From Sporocytophaga myxococcoides (GTDB taxonomy: Bacteria > Bacteroidota > Bacteroidia > Cytophagales > Cytophagaceae), in NCBI RefSeq assembly GCF_000775915.1, contig NZ_BBLT01000005.1, positions 372,001-436,000 of the forward strand: 64,000 nt of DNA, read 5' to 3'. Position 1 is the first letter of the stretch; every line of letters begins with the position of its first letter. This document shows, in pieces, positions 35,767 to 43,508 of this stretch. The notes below the pieces were generated by a model. That model was not told the origin of the DNA. It did no database searches and saw only the letters and a list, made by a program, of their open reading frames with translations. Both the position numbers and the translations under genes were made by a program.

Positions 35767-36339
35767 ATGCCTATCTCATCCTTATTAAAATATATCTCCA
35801 AAACCGTTTCATTATCAGAAGAGGATATTAAGGTGCTCATGAGGGTATTTAATTACGATATCTTTAAAAAAGGAAGTCTGCTGGAAGCTGAAAATTCCGT
35901 TGCACAAAATCTTTATTTTATAAAATCAGGTTTTGCCAGGATTTATCATTTTGAAGATGGCAATGAGATTACAACATCCATTGGTACACCCAATAGCCTT
36001 ATCACAAGCTTTGAAAGCTTTCTGAAAGGAACACCTTCGTCATCTAATCTTAAATGCATCACAGATTGTGAAATGCTTTATATCTCCAGAGTAGATTATG
36101 ATAGGATCTTTGTTGAAATCCCTTCATGGGAAAAATTTTGCAGATTCAATTACGAGAAAATTATAGCAAACAATTTTCAGCGTAGCAATGATCTGATCTC
36201 TCTTCCAGCAGAAAAGAGATACCATAAATTAGTCCAGTCTCACCCGGAAATAATTCAAAACGTTCCTATTCAATATATTGCCTCTTATATCGGAATTAAA
36301 CCAGAATCATTAAGCAGGATTCGCAAGAAAATTTCCTAA
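35767..36339 (+). CDS. Crp/Fnr-family transcriptional regulator
   Basis: A 190-residue protein with a cyclic-nucleotide-binding-like beta-roll at residues ~20-120 (FKKGSLLEAENSVAQNLYFIKSGFARIYH) and a C-terminal helix-turn-helix that ends in YIASYIGIKPESLSRIRKKIS. It lacks the cysteines of FNR-type sensors. It belongs to the short Crp-like regulators common in Bacteroidota. The next gene is an MBL-fold hydrolase 63 bases away. It could act on the TTGACATATGTCAA palindrome at 6.05 kb, which is only a guess. Confidence 0.9.
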   Translation: MPISSLLKYISKTVSLSEEDIKVLMRVFNYDIFKKGSLLEAENSVAQNLYFIKSGFARIYHFEDGNEITTSIGTPNSLITSFESFLKGTPSSSNLKCITDCEMLYISRVDYDRIFVEIPSWEKFCRFNYEKIIANNFQRSNDLISLPAEKRYHKLVQSHPEIIQNVPIQYIASYIGIKPESLSRIRKKIS

Positions 36340-36402
36340 CATTTATCAAGTAAAAGAACTAAGGTTGTTAATGAACTTTGTATTGTAATAAATATAAATG
36401 CA

Positions 36403-37116
36403 ATGCAAAGGATCATTCAATTATCAGTGCTCCCTTATGGGATGATGAATTGCTTTCTCATCAAAGGGAACAGAAAACATGTATTGGTAGACACCGGAAT
36501 TCCCGGCAGCGAATCAAAAATTCTTAAGCAAATAGATGATCAAGGCTTAAGGAGGGAGGATATTGGCCTTATTATTATTACTCATGGTCATATCGATCAT
36601 TTCGGGAGTGTGAGGGCATTACGAAAGATTCTGAATGTACCTGTTATGGTCCATGAGTCGGACGCACAGGCTTTGATTACTGGGAAAAGTATGGCCGAAA
36701 CACTTAAGCCAAATAAGAAAATCTGGAATATCTTAAAGAGAAGATTACTGACAGCACAAGCACCTGGATGTTCACCCGATATAATTCTAGAAGGCAATAG
36801 TGATTTTGATCTGAGTACTTATGGAATTAATGGAAAGGTTATACATACACCCGGCCATACACCCGGCTCTCTATCTGTAGTTGTTGATGAAAGGCACGCT
36901 ATTATAACGGATTTGGCTTCTTCAGGAATTCTGCTTGGTGGCTTGGCTTTTCATTCAAGAATGAAGAAACCTCCGTTTCATGATAATTTACTTGAAGTAA
37001 AAGCAAGTATTGATAAATTGTTGGCTTTGAGTCTGGAGGTGTTTTATCTGGGGCATGGTTACCCTGTTACAAGAAATGCATTAATTCATTATCGGGATAA
37101 GGTCTTAAAGGTTTAA
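36403..37116 (+). CDS. MBL-fold metallo-hydrolase
   Basis: A 237-residue protein with the metal-binding THGHIDHFGS (HxHxDH), HTPGHTPGSL and C-terminal YLGHGYPV motifs. The family hydrolyses thioesters, lactones or similar bonds. It is likely cytoplasmic, with no signal peptide. It follows a Crp/Fnr regulator on the same strand. Substrate unknown. Confidence 0.9.
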   Translation: MQRIIQLSVLPYGMMNCFLIKGNRKHVLVDTGIPGSESKILKQIDDQGLRREDIGLIIITHGHIDHFGSVRALRKILNVPVMVHESDAQALITGKSMAETLKPNKKIWNILKRRLLTAQAPGCSPDIILEGNSDFDLSTYGINGKVIHTPGHTPGSLSVVVDERHAIITDLASSGILLGGLAFHSRMKKPPFHDNLLEVKASIDKLLALSLEVFYLGHGYPVTRNALIHYRDKVLKV

Positions 37117-37159
37117 AGCTGAAATTTAAAGTTAAGGAAATACATTCTGATTGACATTT

Positions 37160-37194
37160 ACCTAAATCCTTCTCAAATGGAGAAGGATTTAGGT
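37160..37194. repeat. perfect 15-base palindrome, REP-like
   Basis: ACCTAAATCCTTCTC and GAGAAGGATTTAGGT flank a five-base loop AAATG. It lies between convergent genes and is of the type of short dispersed palindromes common in Bacteroidota chromosomes; it may also act as a bidirectional terminator. Confidence 0.7.
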
Positions 37195-37204
37195 TGAGGT
37201 TTTC

Positions 37205-38179
37205 TTAGGCTAACTTTTTATCAACATCTTTATAATGTTCTTTTATCATATATAAAGTCTGAAGACAATTTTCCTCCTGTATTCCGAGCGTCTCAAATAG
37301 GTGCTTAAGCACACAAGCCATTATAGGCCATTTTTCCTGATCCTGGAGCCGTGTCTTTGTATTAGAAGTGTATTTGAACCAGTCAGGCAAAATGTATTTT
37401 TCTTCTTTAAGAATATGTTTAAATGTTAAAATATCTCTTCTGAAATCCGCAAGCCAGTAAAAGTCGGTATCTTCTATATCATCAGCAAAAGTTACGATCA
37501 GAGAGGCAATGGTTTCTTTTTGTTCAATGAAACTCCTCCGCATAAGCTCTGCAATTTCTTTGATCTCTTTTTGCTTTAGTTTCCTTAACTCTTTGTCTTT
37601 TCTTGAAAAGTAATCAGCAGTAGGCATGCGTACTTTAAAATGCCATTCTGAAAAATCTGCTTTTTCATGACGGCTATCGCTCAGTATGGTTATAATAGAA
37701 TCGGATAATACAAGTCCGGTAGCAAAGACGAGGTCGTCGTCAAAGGTTCCTCTGCTTTCCAGCATTTTAGGAGTATACTTGCATAAAAAGTCAAGAAGTT
37801 TTTCATTGATAAAATCGCTTTCAGTGAATGATATCCTCAGGTTTATATCAAACTCGTGAAGGCTGTTGTTGGGATAGCTCGGAAAGAAGGTTTGAGGATA
37901 ATAGAAAGTCGTATCAAGATCTTTACTTGGATTTTCCCGAAGGAATGTACTGATTTTGGAAATGTATTGCTCTCTGATATATAGAATGTCAAGAGGTTTG
38001 TTAAATCTGAAATATATTTTAAAATGATCGCCTCTTCGATAACTGGTTTCATGAAAGAAATTAAAACCATCTTCTTCAGGAGCCTCTTCATACAAAGGAA
38101 GCAGACATTCGAAGAGAAATCGGTTAACCTCCATTCTGTTATAATATACTTGTAAATAAAAGCTTGTAATTAAAGACAT
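37205..38179 (-). CDS. thiopeptide/lantibiotic-dehydratase-C-like protein
   Basis: A 324-residue soluble protein downstream of a radical SAM gene (33 bases). The start (MSLITSFYLQVYYNRMEVNRFLFECLLPLYEE) and YRRGDHFKIYFRFNKPLDI resemble the N-terminal part of the thiopeptide-type bacteriocin biosynthesis domain found at the end of lantibiotic dehydratases (pattern HxRLRF), and SNTKTRLQDQEKWPIMACVLKHLF near residue 275 is in place of its usual SxxHMxxNRLxG segment. The match is remote and key residues differ. If right, it would help modify a peptide product. Chosen start is the ATG at 38179; an in-frame TTG lies just upstream. Confidence 0.5.
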   Translation of the reverse strand: MSLITSFYLQVYYNRMEVNRFLFECLLPLYEEAPEEDGFNFFHETSYRRGDHFKIYFRFNKPLDILYIREQYISKISTFLRENPSKDLDTTFYYPQTFFPSYPNNSLHEFDINLRISFTESDFINEKLLDFLCKYTPKMLESRGTFDDDLVFATGLVLSDSIITILSDSRHEKADFSEWHFKVRMPTADYFSRKDKELRKLKQKEIKEIAELMRRSFIEQKETIASLIVTFADDIEDTDFYWLADFRRDILTFKHILKEEKYILPDWFKYTSNTKTRLQDQEKWPIMACVLKHLFETLGIQEENCLQTLYMIKEHYKDVDKKLA

Positions 38180-38212
38180 AATCAAAATATCTGTTAGTTA
38201 ACTTTTTATTTG

Positions 38213-39520
38213 TTATAAAATTTCTTTTTTGGAATAGAAATCAAAATGACAATGACATAATTCTTTATTGCATAAAACAGGATCATCAGGAAGGGTAAGA
38301 TTGGGATTCCCTATGTTGCCTATTTTGCCTCCGACCATACACCATCCTCTGAATATGTCTCCTTTTGCATCAATAGCTATCTGAGTCACACCACTCAGGC
38401 AATTCCAGCCCCACCAAGTATTTTCCTTTGAGGAGACCAGGAGTGGAGGAGATACCTTTTGTTTTTTCCCGTCAGGATATACTTTTGAGAGATCAGATCT
38501 CTTACTGATAACCTTTGTTTTATTGACAATAGGTTCTTTTGATGTAGTAGAATTGAATTGATCAATTACATCAAGTTCATTTTGAGTATAGCCAGGTAAA
38601 AGTTCTCCTTCCAGGTCTTCTATCAACGGCATCAGGTTAACAGTATAGATACCAAGCTTACGGATATCTTCCCCCAATTCCAGACAGAAGTCCAGTTTGC
38701 CCGGAGGTGCCATAATATTACAATTCAGATCAACCTTGTCTTTCAGGAAATCCGCAAGCTCCAGGTACTTCGCCCTGTCTGCAAACTCTGTATGATAACT
38801 GAATGCTATGACATCAAAATGCTGAACATTCTTTCTCCACCAGTCCATTGTTCTTGAACCATTTGTAATCATTGAGATCACGCCACCTTTAGATTTTATA
38901 TAGGAGCATAAAGCGCCATAGTCTTTGTATAGCGTAACTTCTCCTCCTGTAAATTCTATTACAATCTTTTGTCCTGCTTTTTTCTCAAAAAGTGTATCAA
39001 TGAAGTTCTTCAGAATTTCAAGATCTGTCCAGGGAATAGAACCATCATTCAGGTAAGAAGGGCAATAACTGCAGGAGTAACTACATGTATTACCAAGAAA
39101 CCAGTTGGCCACAAAGATATTTTCAGTCTCCAGACCAGTGTCTAAAACAGAATATCCGTGTTGCACCGGTTCTGTCTTTTTCTGAATTTGATTTTGATGA
39201 GTAATCAGAAAAGCTTCTGAGAGATTATAATCAGTCAGGCGAATGATTTCCCTGTCATTTTCCTGATAAAGATTATCAGTGATTTTTGTCCATGATATCC
39301 ATTTTCCATTCTCTAACTGAAGATCGATGCTGTTATGTCTTAATGTATACCTACCTTCAACGGTAGGTTCTTTTATTATGGAGTTTTCAACATATCCTCC
39401 ATCAGATCCTGGCAAAATCTCGACAACACCACTTAAACAGGTGTTATTGCTAAACAAAATGTAAAAGTTACTTTCGTTGAGATTGTTGTATCGGATGAAT
39501 AAGTCTTTAAAAATTTTCAT
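38213..39520 (-). CDS. radical SAM enzyme with SPASM-like C-terminal cysteines
   Basis: A 435-residue radical SAM protein. An unusual ~130-residue N-terminal domain of mixed strands precedes the CX3CX2C cluster motif (Cys146, 150, 153 in GNTCSYSCSYCPSY). A GGE motif (EFTGGEVTLY) follows. The C-terminus has extra cysteines (NCLSGVTQIAIDAKGDIFRGWC, then CNKELCHCHF), like SPASM or twitch domains that hold auxiliary Fe-S clusters in peptide-modifying enzymes. Together with the downstream gene and an upstream tiny ORF it forms a possible RiPP cassette. The substrate is unknown. Confidence 0.85.
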   Translation of the reverse strand: MKIFKDLFIRYNNLNESNFYILFSNNTCLSGVVEILPGSDGGYVENSIIKEPTVEGRYTLRHNSIDLQLENGKWISWTKITDNLYQENDREIIRLTDYNLSEAFLITHQNQIQKKTEPVQHGYSVLDTGLETENIFVANWFLGNTCSYSCSYCPSYLNDGSIPWTDLEILKNFIDTLFEKKAGQKIVIEFTGGEVTLYKDYGALCSYIKSKGGVISMITNGSRTMDWWRKNVQHFDVIAFSYHTEFADRAKYLELADFLKDKVDLNCNIMAPPGKLDFCLELGEDIRKLGIYTVNLMPLIEDLEGELLPGYTQNELDVIDQFNSTTSKEPIVNKTKVISKRSDLSKVYPDGKKQKVSPPLLVSSKENTWWGWNCLSGVTQIAIDAKGDIFRGWCMVGGKIGNIGNPNLTLPDDPVLCNKELCHCHFDFYSKKEIL

Positions 39521-39536
39521 AACATAGTTGCTTTGG

Positions 39537-39596
39537 TCATTGATAGGTCGGATTATAATACTTGCTGAACTGTAAACCGGATGATGATATTTTCAT
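39537..39596 (-). CDS. candidate 19-residue precursor peptide
   Basis: An ATG-started frame, MKISSSGLQFSKYYNPTYQ, ends 16 bases before the radical SAM start codon on the same strand. Its position, its small size and its richness in Ser, Tyr and Asn-Pro in the second half are what is expected of a RiPP precursor. Frames of this size arise by chance, so only comparison with relatives can decide. Confidence 0.25.
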   Translation of the reverse strand: MKISSSGLQFSKYYNPTYQ

Positions 39597-39809
39597 TATT
39601 CCTTACCAATTGACCTTCAAGAAAGTGGATTTATTTTTTAGAGTATGTATCAAATGTTACAAAAGCAAACTCTTTAACTTTTATATAATTAAAAATGAAA
39701 GTGTAATAAGGTTGAAAGGAGTTTTTACCTTATAGCATTAGTCTGGAGTATTTAATTACAGATGTAATCATTTTACGATCCGGAAATCTATTAGGCTCAA
39801 ATAGGGACG

Positions 39810-39944
39810 ATGTCAGCAGAGGAATTAATCTTTTATTGGGAAAGCGAAAAAGTTAAATTAGAAACAGACCTGCACTATTTTAATTTTAGAAAGGTGCGAT
39901 TGGATGGTATGTTATTCATTTCCAAACAAGAAGATGCTGTCTGA
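39810..39944 (+). CDS. possible 44-residue ORF or gene fragment
   Basis: The frame starts MSAEELIFYWESEKVKLE and ends FISKQEDAV. Its composition is protein-like, but it has no recognisable family and may be a remnant of a longer gene. Confidence 0.25.
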   Translation: MSAEELIFYWESEKVKLETDLHYFNFRKVRLDGMLFISKQEDAV

Positions 39945-40131
39945 ACTTTTGTGGTAACTATTTTTTGATTAAAACGATTCAGTATTAATATTATGTGTCG
40001 GATTCAAATTGGGTTGTTCAAGTTTCATATAAATAGTATATTTAAAAACATGTATAAGTCAGAAGTTTATAATGACTTAGGCCTTACTTATAAAAGTTGG
40101 CGAAAGGTTAGAATAGTGATTTTTTAATAAC

Positions 40132-40707
40132 ATGTCTGAAATAGAGATCATAGCAACAATATTTGGAGTAATTTGTGTATGGCTTACTATAAAACAACAT
40201 ATTGCCTGTTGGCCTATAGGGCTCGTTCAGGTAGTGCTTTATATTTCTGTTTTTTATCAGGCAAAACTTTATGCAGATATGGTTTTGCATGTCATCTATG
40301 TACTGCTTAGTATTTATGGATGGTACCATTGGAGTGAAAGTAATATTAATAAAGAAAGTTCTGGAATTACTCTTTGTGGAAAGTTTACATATATCTATGG
40401 AGCTTTGTGTCTGGCATTGACTCTTATATTAGGATTCACTTTTACATTGTATACAGACGCATCACTTACTTATCCGGATTCTTTCATCATGTCTTCAAGC
40501 CTGATTGCTCAATGGCTTATGTCCAGGAAAAAACTTGAATCCTGGATCCTCTGGATTCATACTGATATAGTGGCTATTTATGTTTACTGGTATAAAGAAC
40601 TTTATTGGACTACAGGTTTGTATCTGTTATTCCTTTTTATGGCTATTTCAGGGCTTGCAGAATGGCGTAAGGATTATTATCAGGCTAAATCTATTCTGGT
40701 TAAATGA
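40132..40707 (+). CDS. pnuC: PnuC-type nicotinamide riboside transporter
   Basis: A 191-residue membrane protein with about seven helices and the PnuC signatures IACWPIGLVQVVLYISVFYQAKLYADMVLHVIYVLLSIYGWYHW and SWILWIHTDIVAIYVYW shown across the sequence in parts. It imports nicotinamide riboside, which is trapped by phosphorylation by NadR. Its stop overlaps the nadR start by four bases (ATGA). The thiamine transporter PnuT is a homologue, but the nadR neighbour favours nicotinamide riboside. Confidence 0.9.
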   Translation: MSEIEIIATIFGVICVWLTIKQHIACWPIGLVQVVLYISVFYQAKLYADMVLHVIYVLLSIYGWYHWSESNINKESSGITLCGKFTYIYGALCLALTLILGFTFTLYTDASLTYPDSFIMSSSLIAQWLMSRKKLESWILWIHTDIVAIYVYWYKELYWTTGLYLLFLFMAISGLAEWRKDYYQAKSILVK

Positions 40708-41567
40708 AAACTACAGGACTGACTCTTGGTAAATTTGCTCCTTTTCATAAGGGGCATCAATACATGATTGAAACTGCCATCCGTGAGATGGATGATGTAA
40801 TCATAGTGATATATGATGCACCTGAAGTAACAGGCATACCTTTAAATATCAGAGCATCCTGGATACGGACATTATACCCGAATGTTGAAGTGATAGAAGG
40901 TGTAGATGGACCTTCGGTAACGGGAGATTCATCAGAGATTAAAAAGATTCAGGAAGATTATATTTCAGGATTGCTGAAGGGAAGGAAGATAACACATTTT
41001 TATTCAAGTGAATTTTATGGTGATCACATGAGTCAATCTTTAGGAGCTTTAAACAGAGAAGTGGATAGGGCTAGGACTGTAGTGCCGATATCAGGAACTT
41101 TAGTGAGAGAAAATGTTTTTCTTCATAAAAATTATTTATCACCTGTTGTTTATAAGGATTTTGTAGTAAATGTAGTATTCCTGGGAGCTCCGTTTACAGG
41201 AAAAACTACGTTAGCTAAAAAATTATCAGAGGAATATAAAACAGTCTGGATGCCTGAATATGGCAGAGAGTATTGGGAGCAAAACCAATCAGACAGAAGA
41301 CTTACTTTGGATCAGTTGACAGAAATCGCAGAAGGACATTTGCTTCAGGAAGATCAGCAATTGTATAAAGCAAATCAGTATCTGTTTACAGATACCAGTG
41401 CGATTACAACCTATATGTTTTCGTTATATTATCATAATGAAGTAAGTGATAAATTGAAATTGATTTGTATCTTGAGATATTTGAAGAACATGATGACGTT
41501 CTTTTGCCTTATGGAGAAAGAGGTGAACTCGTTATTACAGGGGGAAATAATCCTTTTCTCCCATTAA
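40704..41567 (+). CDS. nadR: NadR, kinase domain truncated at the C-terminus
   Basis: A 287-residue protein. The N-terminal NMN adenylyltransferase part has GKFAPFHKGHQYMI (HxGH), followed by the ribosylnicotinamide kinase part with Walker A FLGAPFTGKTTLAKKL (~residue 155) and TDTSAITTYMFSLYYHN (~235). Family similarity stops near residue 250; the usual tail (YDLVFLC, DxWDRSG, about 60-90 residues) is missing, and the last ~35 residues are out-of-frame sequence of another gene. So the kinase domain is probably not functional, while the adenylyltransferase part may be. An assembly or sequencing error at the junction cannot be excluded. Confidence 0.8.
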   Translation: MKTTGLTLGKFAPFHKGHQYMIETAIREMDDVIIVIYDAPEVTGIPLNIRASWIRTLYPNVEVIEGVDGPSVTGDSSEIKKIQEDYISGLLKGRKITHFYSSEFYGDHMSQSLGALNREVDRARTVVPISGTLVRENVFLHKNYLSPVVYKDFVVNVVFLGAPFTGKTTLAKKLSEEYKTVWMPEYGREYWEQNQSDRRLTLDQLTEIAEGHLLQEDQQLYKANQYLFTDTSAITTYMFSLYYHNEVSDKLKLICILRYLKNMMTFFCLMEKEVNSLLQGEIILFSH

Positions 41568-41923
41568 TAAGGTATCGCACCGGAGACTTTTGTTCATTGA
41601 AAATTGAAAATGGAATTCCTTATCTTATTGATTTGGAAGCACGAAACCCTGTAGGTTTTTATGCTAAAGAAGGTAGCAGAGTTAATAATATTGAAATATC
41701 CAGAGCTATGGCCGAACTGCCTCTCACAGGATTTACACTGCATCAGTCAAAAGACTATAAACTTACTTTTAATGGATGGAGTAATGAAGAGCTGAAAGAT
41801 AAGGTTACTGAAGAAATTAAGGCAATATTTGGTGAAAAGATTGAAGTAGTCGTATCCATTATTAAACCAGAGTTACATGATGGGCGTAAGACTGTAACAT
41901 ACAGAAGTGATTGGGAGGTTTAA
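41465..41923 (+). pseudogene. C-terminal remnant of an adenylate-forming ligase
   Basis: This 152-residue frame, beginning at TTG 41465 with LYLEIFEEHDDV, matches only the C-terminal part of phenylacetate-CoA ligase / F390-synthetase-like enzymes: YGERGELVITGGNNPFLPLIRYRTGD, followed by a small domain with AKEGSRVNNIEISRAMAELPL and HQSKDYKLTF. The whole N-terminal ATP-binding part is absent. Its homologous region starts where the nadR similarity ends (about 41450-41465), in another reading frame, so a deletion seems to have joined two genes. It is followed by the NADAR gene 31 bases on. Confidence 0.7.
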
Positions 41924-41954
41924 TTATTTATTACAAATTTTTTAAGCAACAACA

Positions 41955-42506
41955 ATGACATATAATTTAGAATGGCTTATTGAAAATTATAAGAAAGGAA
42001 AAAGGTCTAAGTTTTTATTTTTTTGGGGACATCAGAAAAGCAAAAACGGAGATTTAACACCAACTTGTTTCAGTCAATGGTGGAGTGTTTCATTCAAAGT
42101 TGATGGTGTTATATATAAGACAGCAGAACATTGGATGATGGGACAAAAGGCACTATTGTTCAGAGATACGGAGGCATATGAAAAGATACTTATTGCCGGA
42201 TCACCAAAGGAAGCTAAAGCGATTGGTCGACAAGTACTGAATTATCAGGAAGATATCTGGGCAGATAAACGTTTTGGAATTGTAGTAGCTGGAAACTTAC
42301 ACAAATTTTCGCAGCATGCCGATCTTAAAGATTATTTACTTTCTACGAAAGATAAAATTATAGTAGAAGCAAGTCCGGTCGACAAAATATGGGGCATTGG
42401 CCTGAGTGCAGATAGCGACAAAGCTGATAATCCATTAAGGTGGAATGGACTAAATCTACTGGGCTTTGCACTAATGGAAGTAAGAGATAAATTAAGATCA
42501 AAATAA
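41955..42506 (+). CDS. NADAR-family protein (YbiA-like)
   Basis: A 183-residue protein of the NADAR/YbiA fold. Signatures: FFWGHQKS, CFSQWWSVSFKVDGVIYKTAEHWMMGQKALLF spread over residues ~22-70, and WGIGLSADSDKADNPLRWNGLNLLGFALMEVRD at the end. NADAR proteins act on N-glycosidic ADP-ribose-type links, and some remove ADP-ribose from guanine in DNA. It lies after pnuC and nadR, which fits NAD-related metabolism or damage control. Confidence 0.9.
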   Translation: MTYNLEWLIENYKKGKRSKFLFFWGHQKSKNGDLTPTCFSQWWSVSFKVDGVIYKTAEHWMMGQKALLFRDTEAYEKILIAGSPKEAKAIGRQVLNYQEDIWADKRFGIVVAGNLHKFSQHADLKDYLLSTKDKIIVEASPVDKIWGIGLSADSDKADNPLRWNGLNLLGFALMEVRDKLRSK

Positions 42507-42629
42507 ATATTTGATTACAGCAGATAATTAAACATTTGTCATGAATGTAAGTATTTTGTATTACTATATAATAGTACAAACAGATTGCTTGTCTTTTTTA
42601 GTTTGGGGCCATGATAAAATACAAAACCT

Positions 42630-43166
42630 ATGGAATTTATTGCTGAACCTTTGCAATTTATCGGTTTTAGCCTCAGGACCTTTGGCCATTCTGTAATACT
42701 GATTTTTATTGCATTGTTATTGGGAATACCCGTAGGTTGGCAGAGAGGGAAAGGAGTTGATAGTATAGGTCTTCGTACGTTCCCTATTGTATCAATGGCA
42801 AGTTGTGGGTTTGTAATTCTGGCAAAAGGTGTAAGTATAAGCAATGGAGACCCATCGATAATTGGAAGCACAATGCAGGGGATGCTAAGTGGCATTGGCT
42901 TTATCGGAGGGGGAATGATATTAAAAGAAAAGGGGGACATCCAAGGCATTGTTACTGCAGCCAGTATCTGGAATACAGCTGCTATTGGCATGTGTATAGG
43001 ATTTGGCAGAGTGGAGATCTCTCTTATGCTATGTATTGTGAATTTTCTCACCTTAGTACTACTGACACCGCTTTCTAATAAAGGTTATCTGGATCCTAAA
43101 GGAGGATTGTTTAAAGAAACTAACCCCAAAGGCAAGTTGAGCGATAAGGAAGATGAGGCTATATGA
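42630..43166 (+). CDS. MgtC/SapB-family membrane protein
   Basis: A 178-residue protein with four to five helices and the MgtC core (LLLGIPVGWQRGKG, GLRTFPIVSMASCGFVIL, GMLSGIGFIGGGMIL, GIVTAASIWNTAAIGMCIG). It lacks the C-terminal ACT-like domain of Salmonella MgtC. MgtC proteins modulate ATP synthase and help cells under low magnesium or acid. Its presence upstream of a second ATPase operon is notable, though about 6 kb away. Confidence 0.9.
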   Translation: MEFIAEPLQFIGFSLRTFGHSVILIFIALLLGIPVGWQRGKGVDSIGLRTFPIVSMASCGFVILAKGVSISNGDPSIIGSTMQGMLSGIGFIGGGMILKEKGDIQGIVTAASIWNTAAIGMCIGFGRVEISLMLCIVNFLTLVLLTPLSNKGYLDPKGGLFKETNPKGKLSDKEDEAI

Positions 43167-43341
43167 AGATAATAGAATAGAATTGATTATTTATTGTAAA
43201 AGACGTTTAAATTTTATAGTACTCTTGCTTTTGTTCGCTCTATTTTTGAGTGATAAGTCTATTTCACCTCCTGATAGATATTCCAATTTATTTAATATTA
43301 AGATTAGTGTTTTAATACCCCTTGTCAAAAAGGACCGGCCA

Positions 43342-43370
43342 TGAGGAAATTTCTTAACGCAATTTCCTCA
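43342..43370. repeat. perfect 10-base hairpin between convergent genes
   Basis: TGAGGAAATT and AATTTCCTCA flank a nine-base loop. No T-run follows on either strand. It lies in the 340-base stretch (43167-43508) between mgtC and the GH65 gene, which otherwise shows no gene or clear signal; the 63-codon frame in it is judged non-coding. Confidence 0.5.
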
Positions 43371-43508
43371 CAGCCTTGATTCTTTAGGTTACTCATTAAG
43401 GAGAAAAGTGGCAAAACAAGATTAAAAAGATTAATATGAAATCGATGCATAATTGATTTTATAACAGGAGTTAAGTCACTAATCCTATTTAATATATAAT
43501 AGAACATT

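Larger units (their letters stand above)
39521..40131. other. gene-poor 610-base region upstream of the radical SAM gene
   Basis: This region between the radical SAM gene (minus) and pnuC (plus) has only tiny frames. Two that are worth noting are listed separately (39537-39596 minus, 39810-39944 plus). A third 19-codon minus-strand frame at 39969-40028 (MKLEQPNLNPTHNINTESF) also exists. No promoter with both elements was found. Confidence 0.4.

Noticed and set aside
39969-40028. Second 19-codon minus-strand frame (MKLEQPNLNPTHNINTESF) as a RiPP precursor
   Set aside because: About 450 bases from the radical SAM gene with several stops and no linking signals, so it is less likely than the frame at 39537-39596.
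43153-43344. 63-codon frame after mgtC
   Set aside because: Overlaps the mgtC end and reads through AT-rich DNA; no similarity to anything known.
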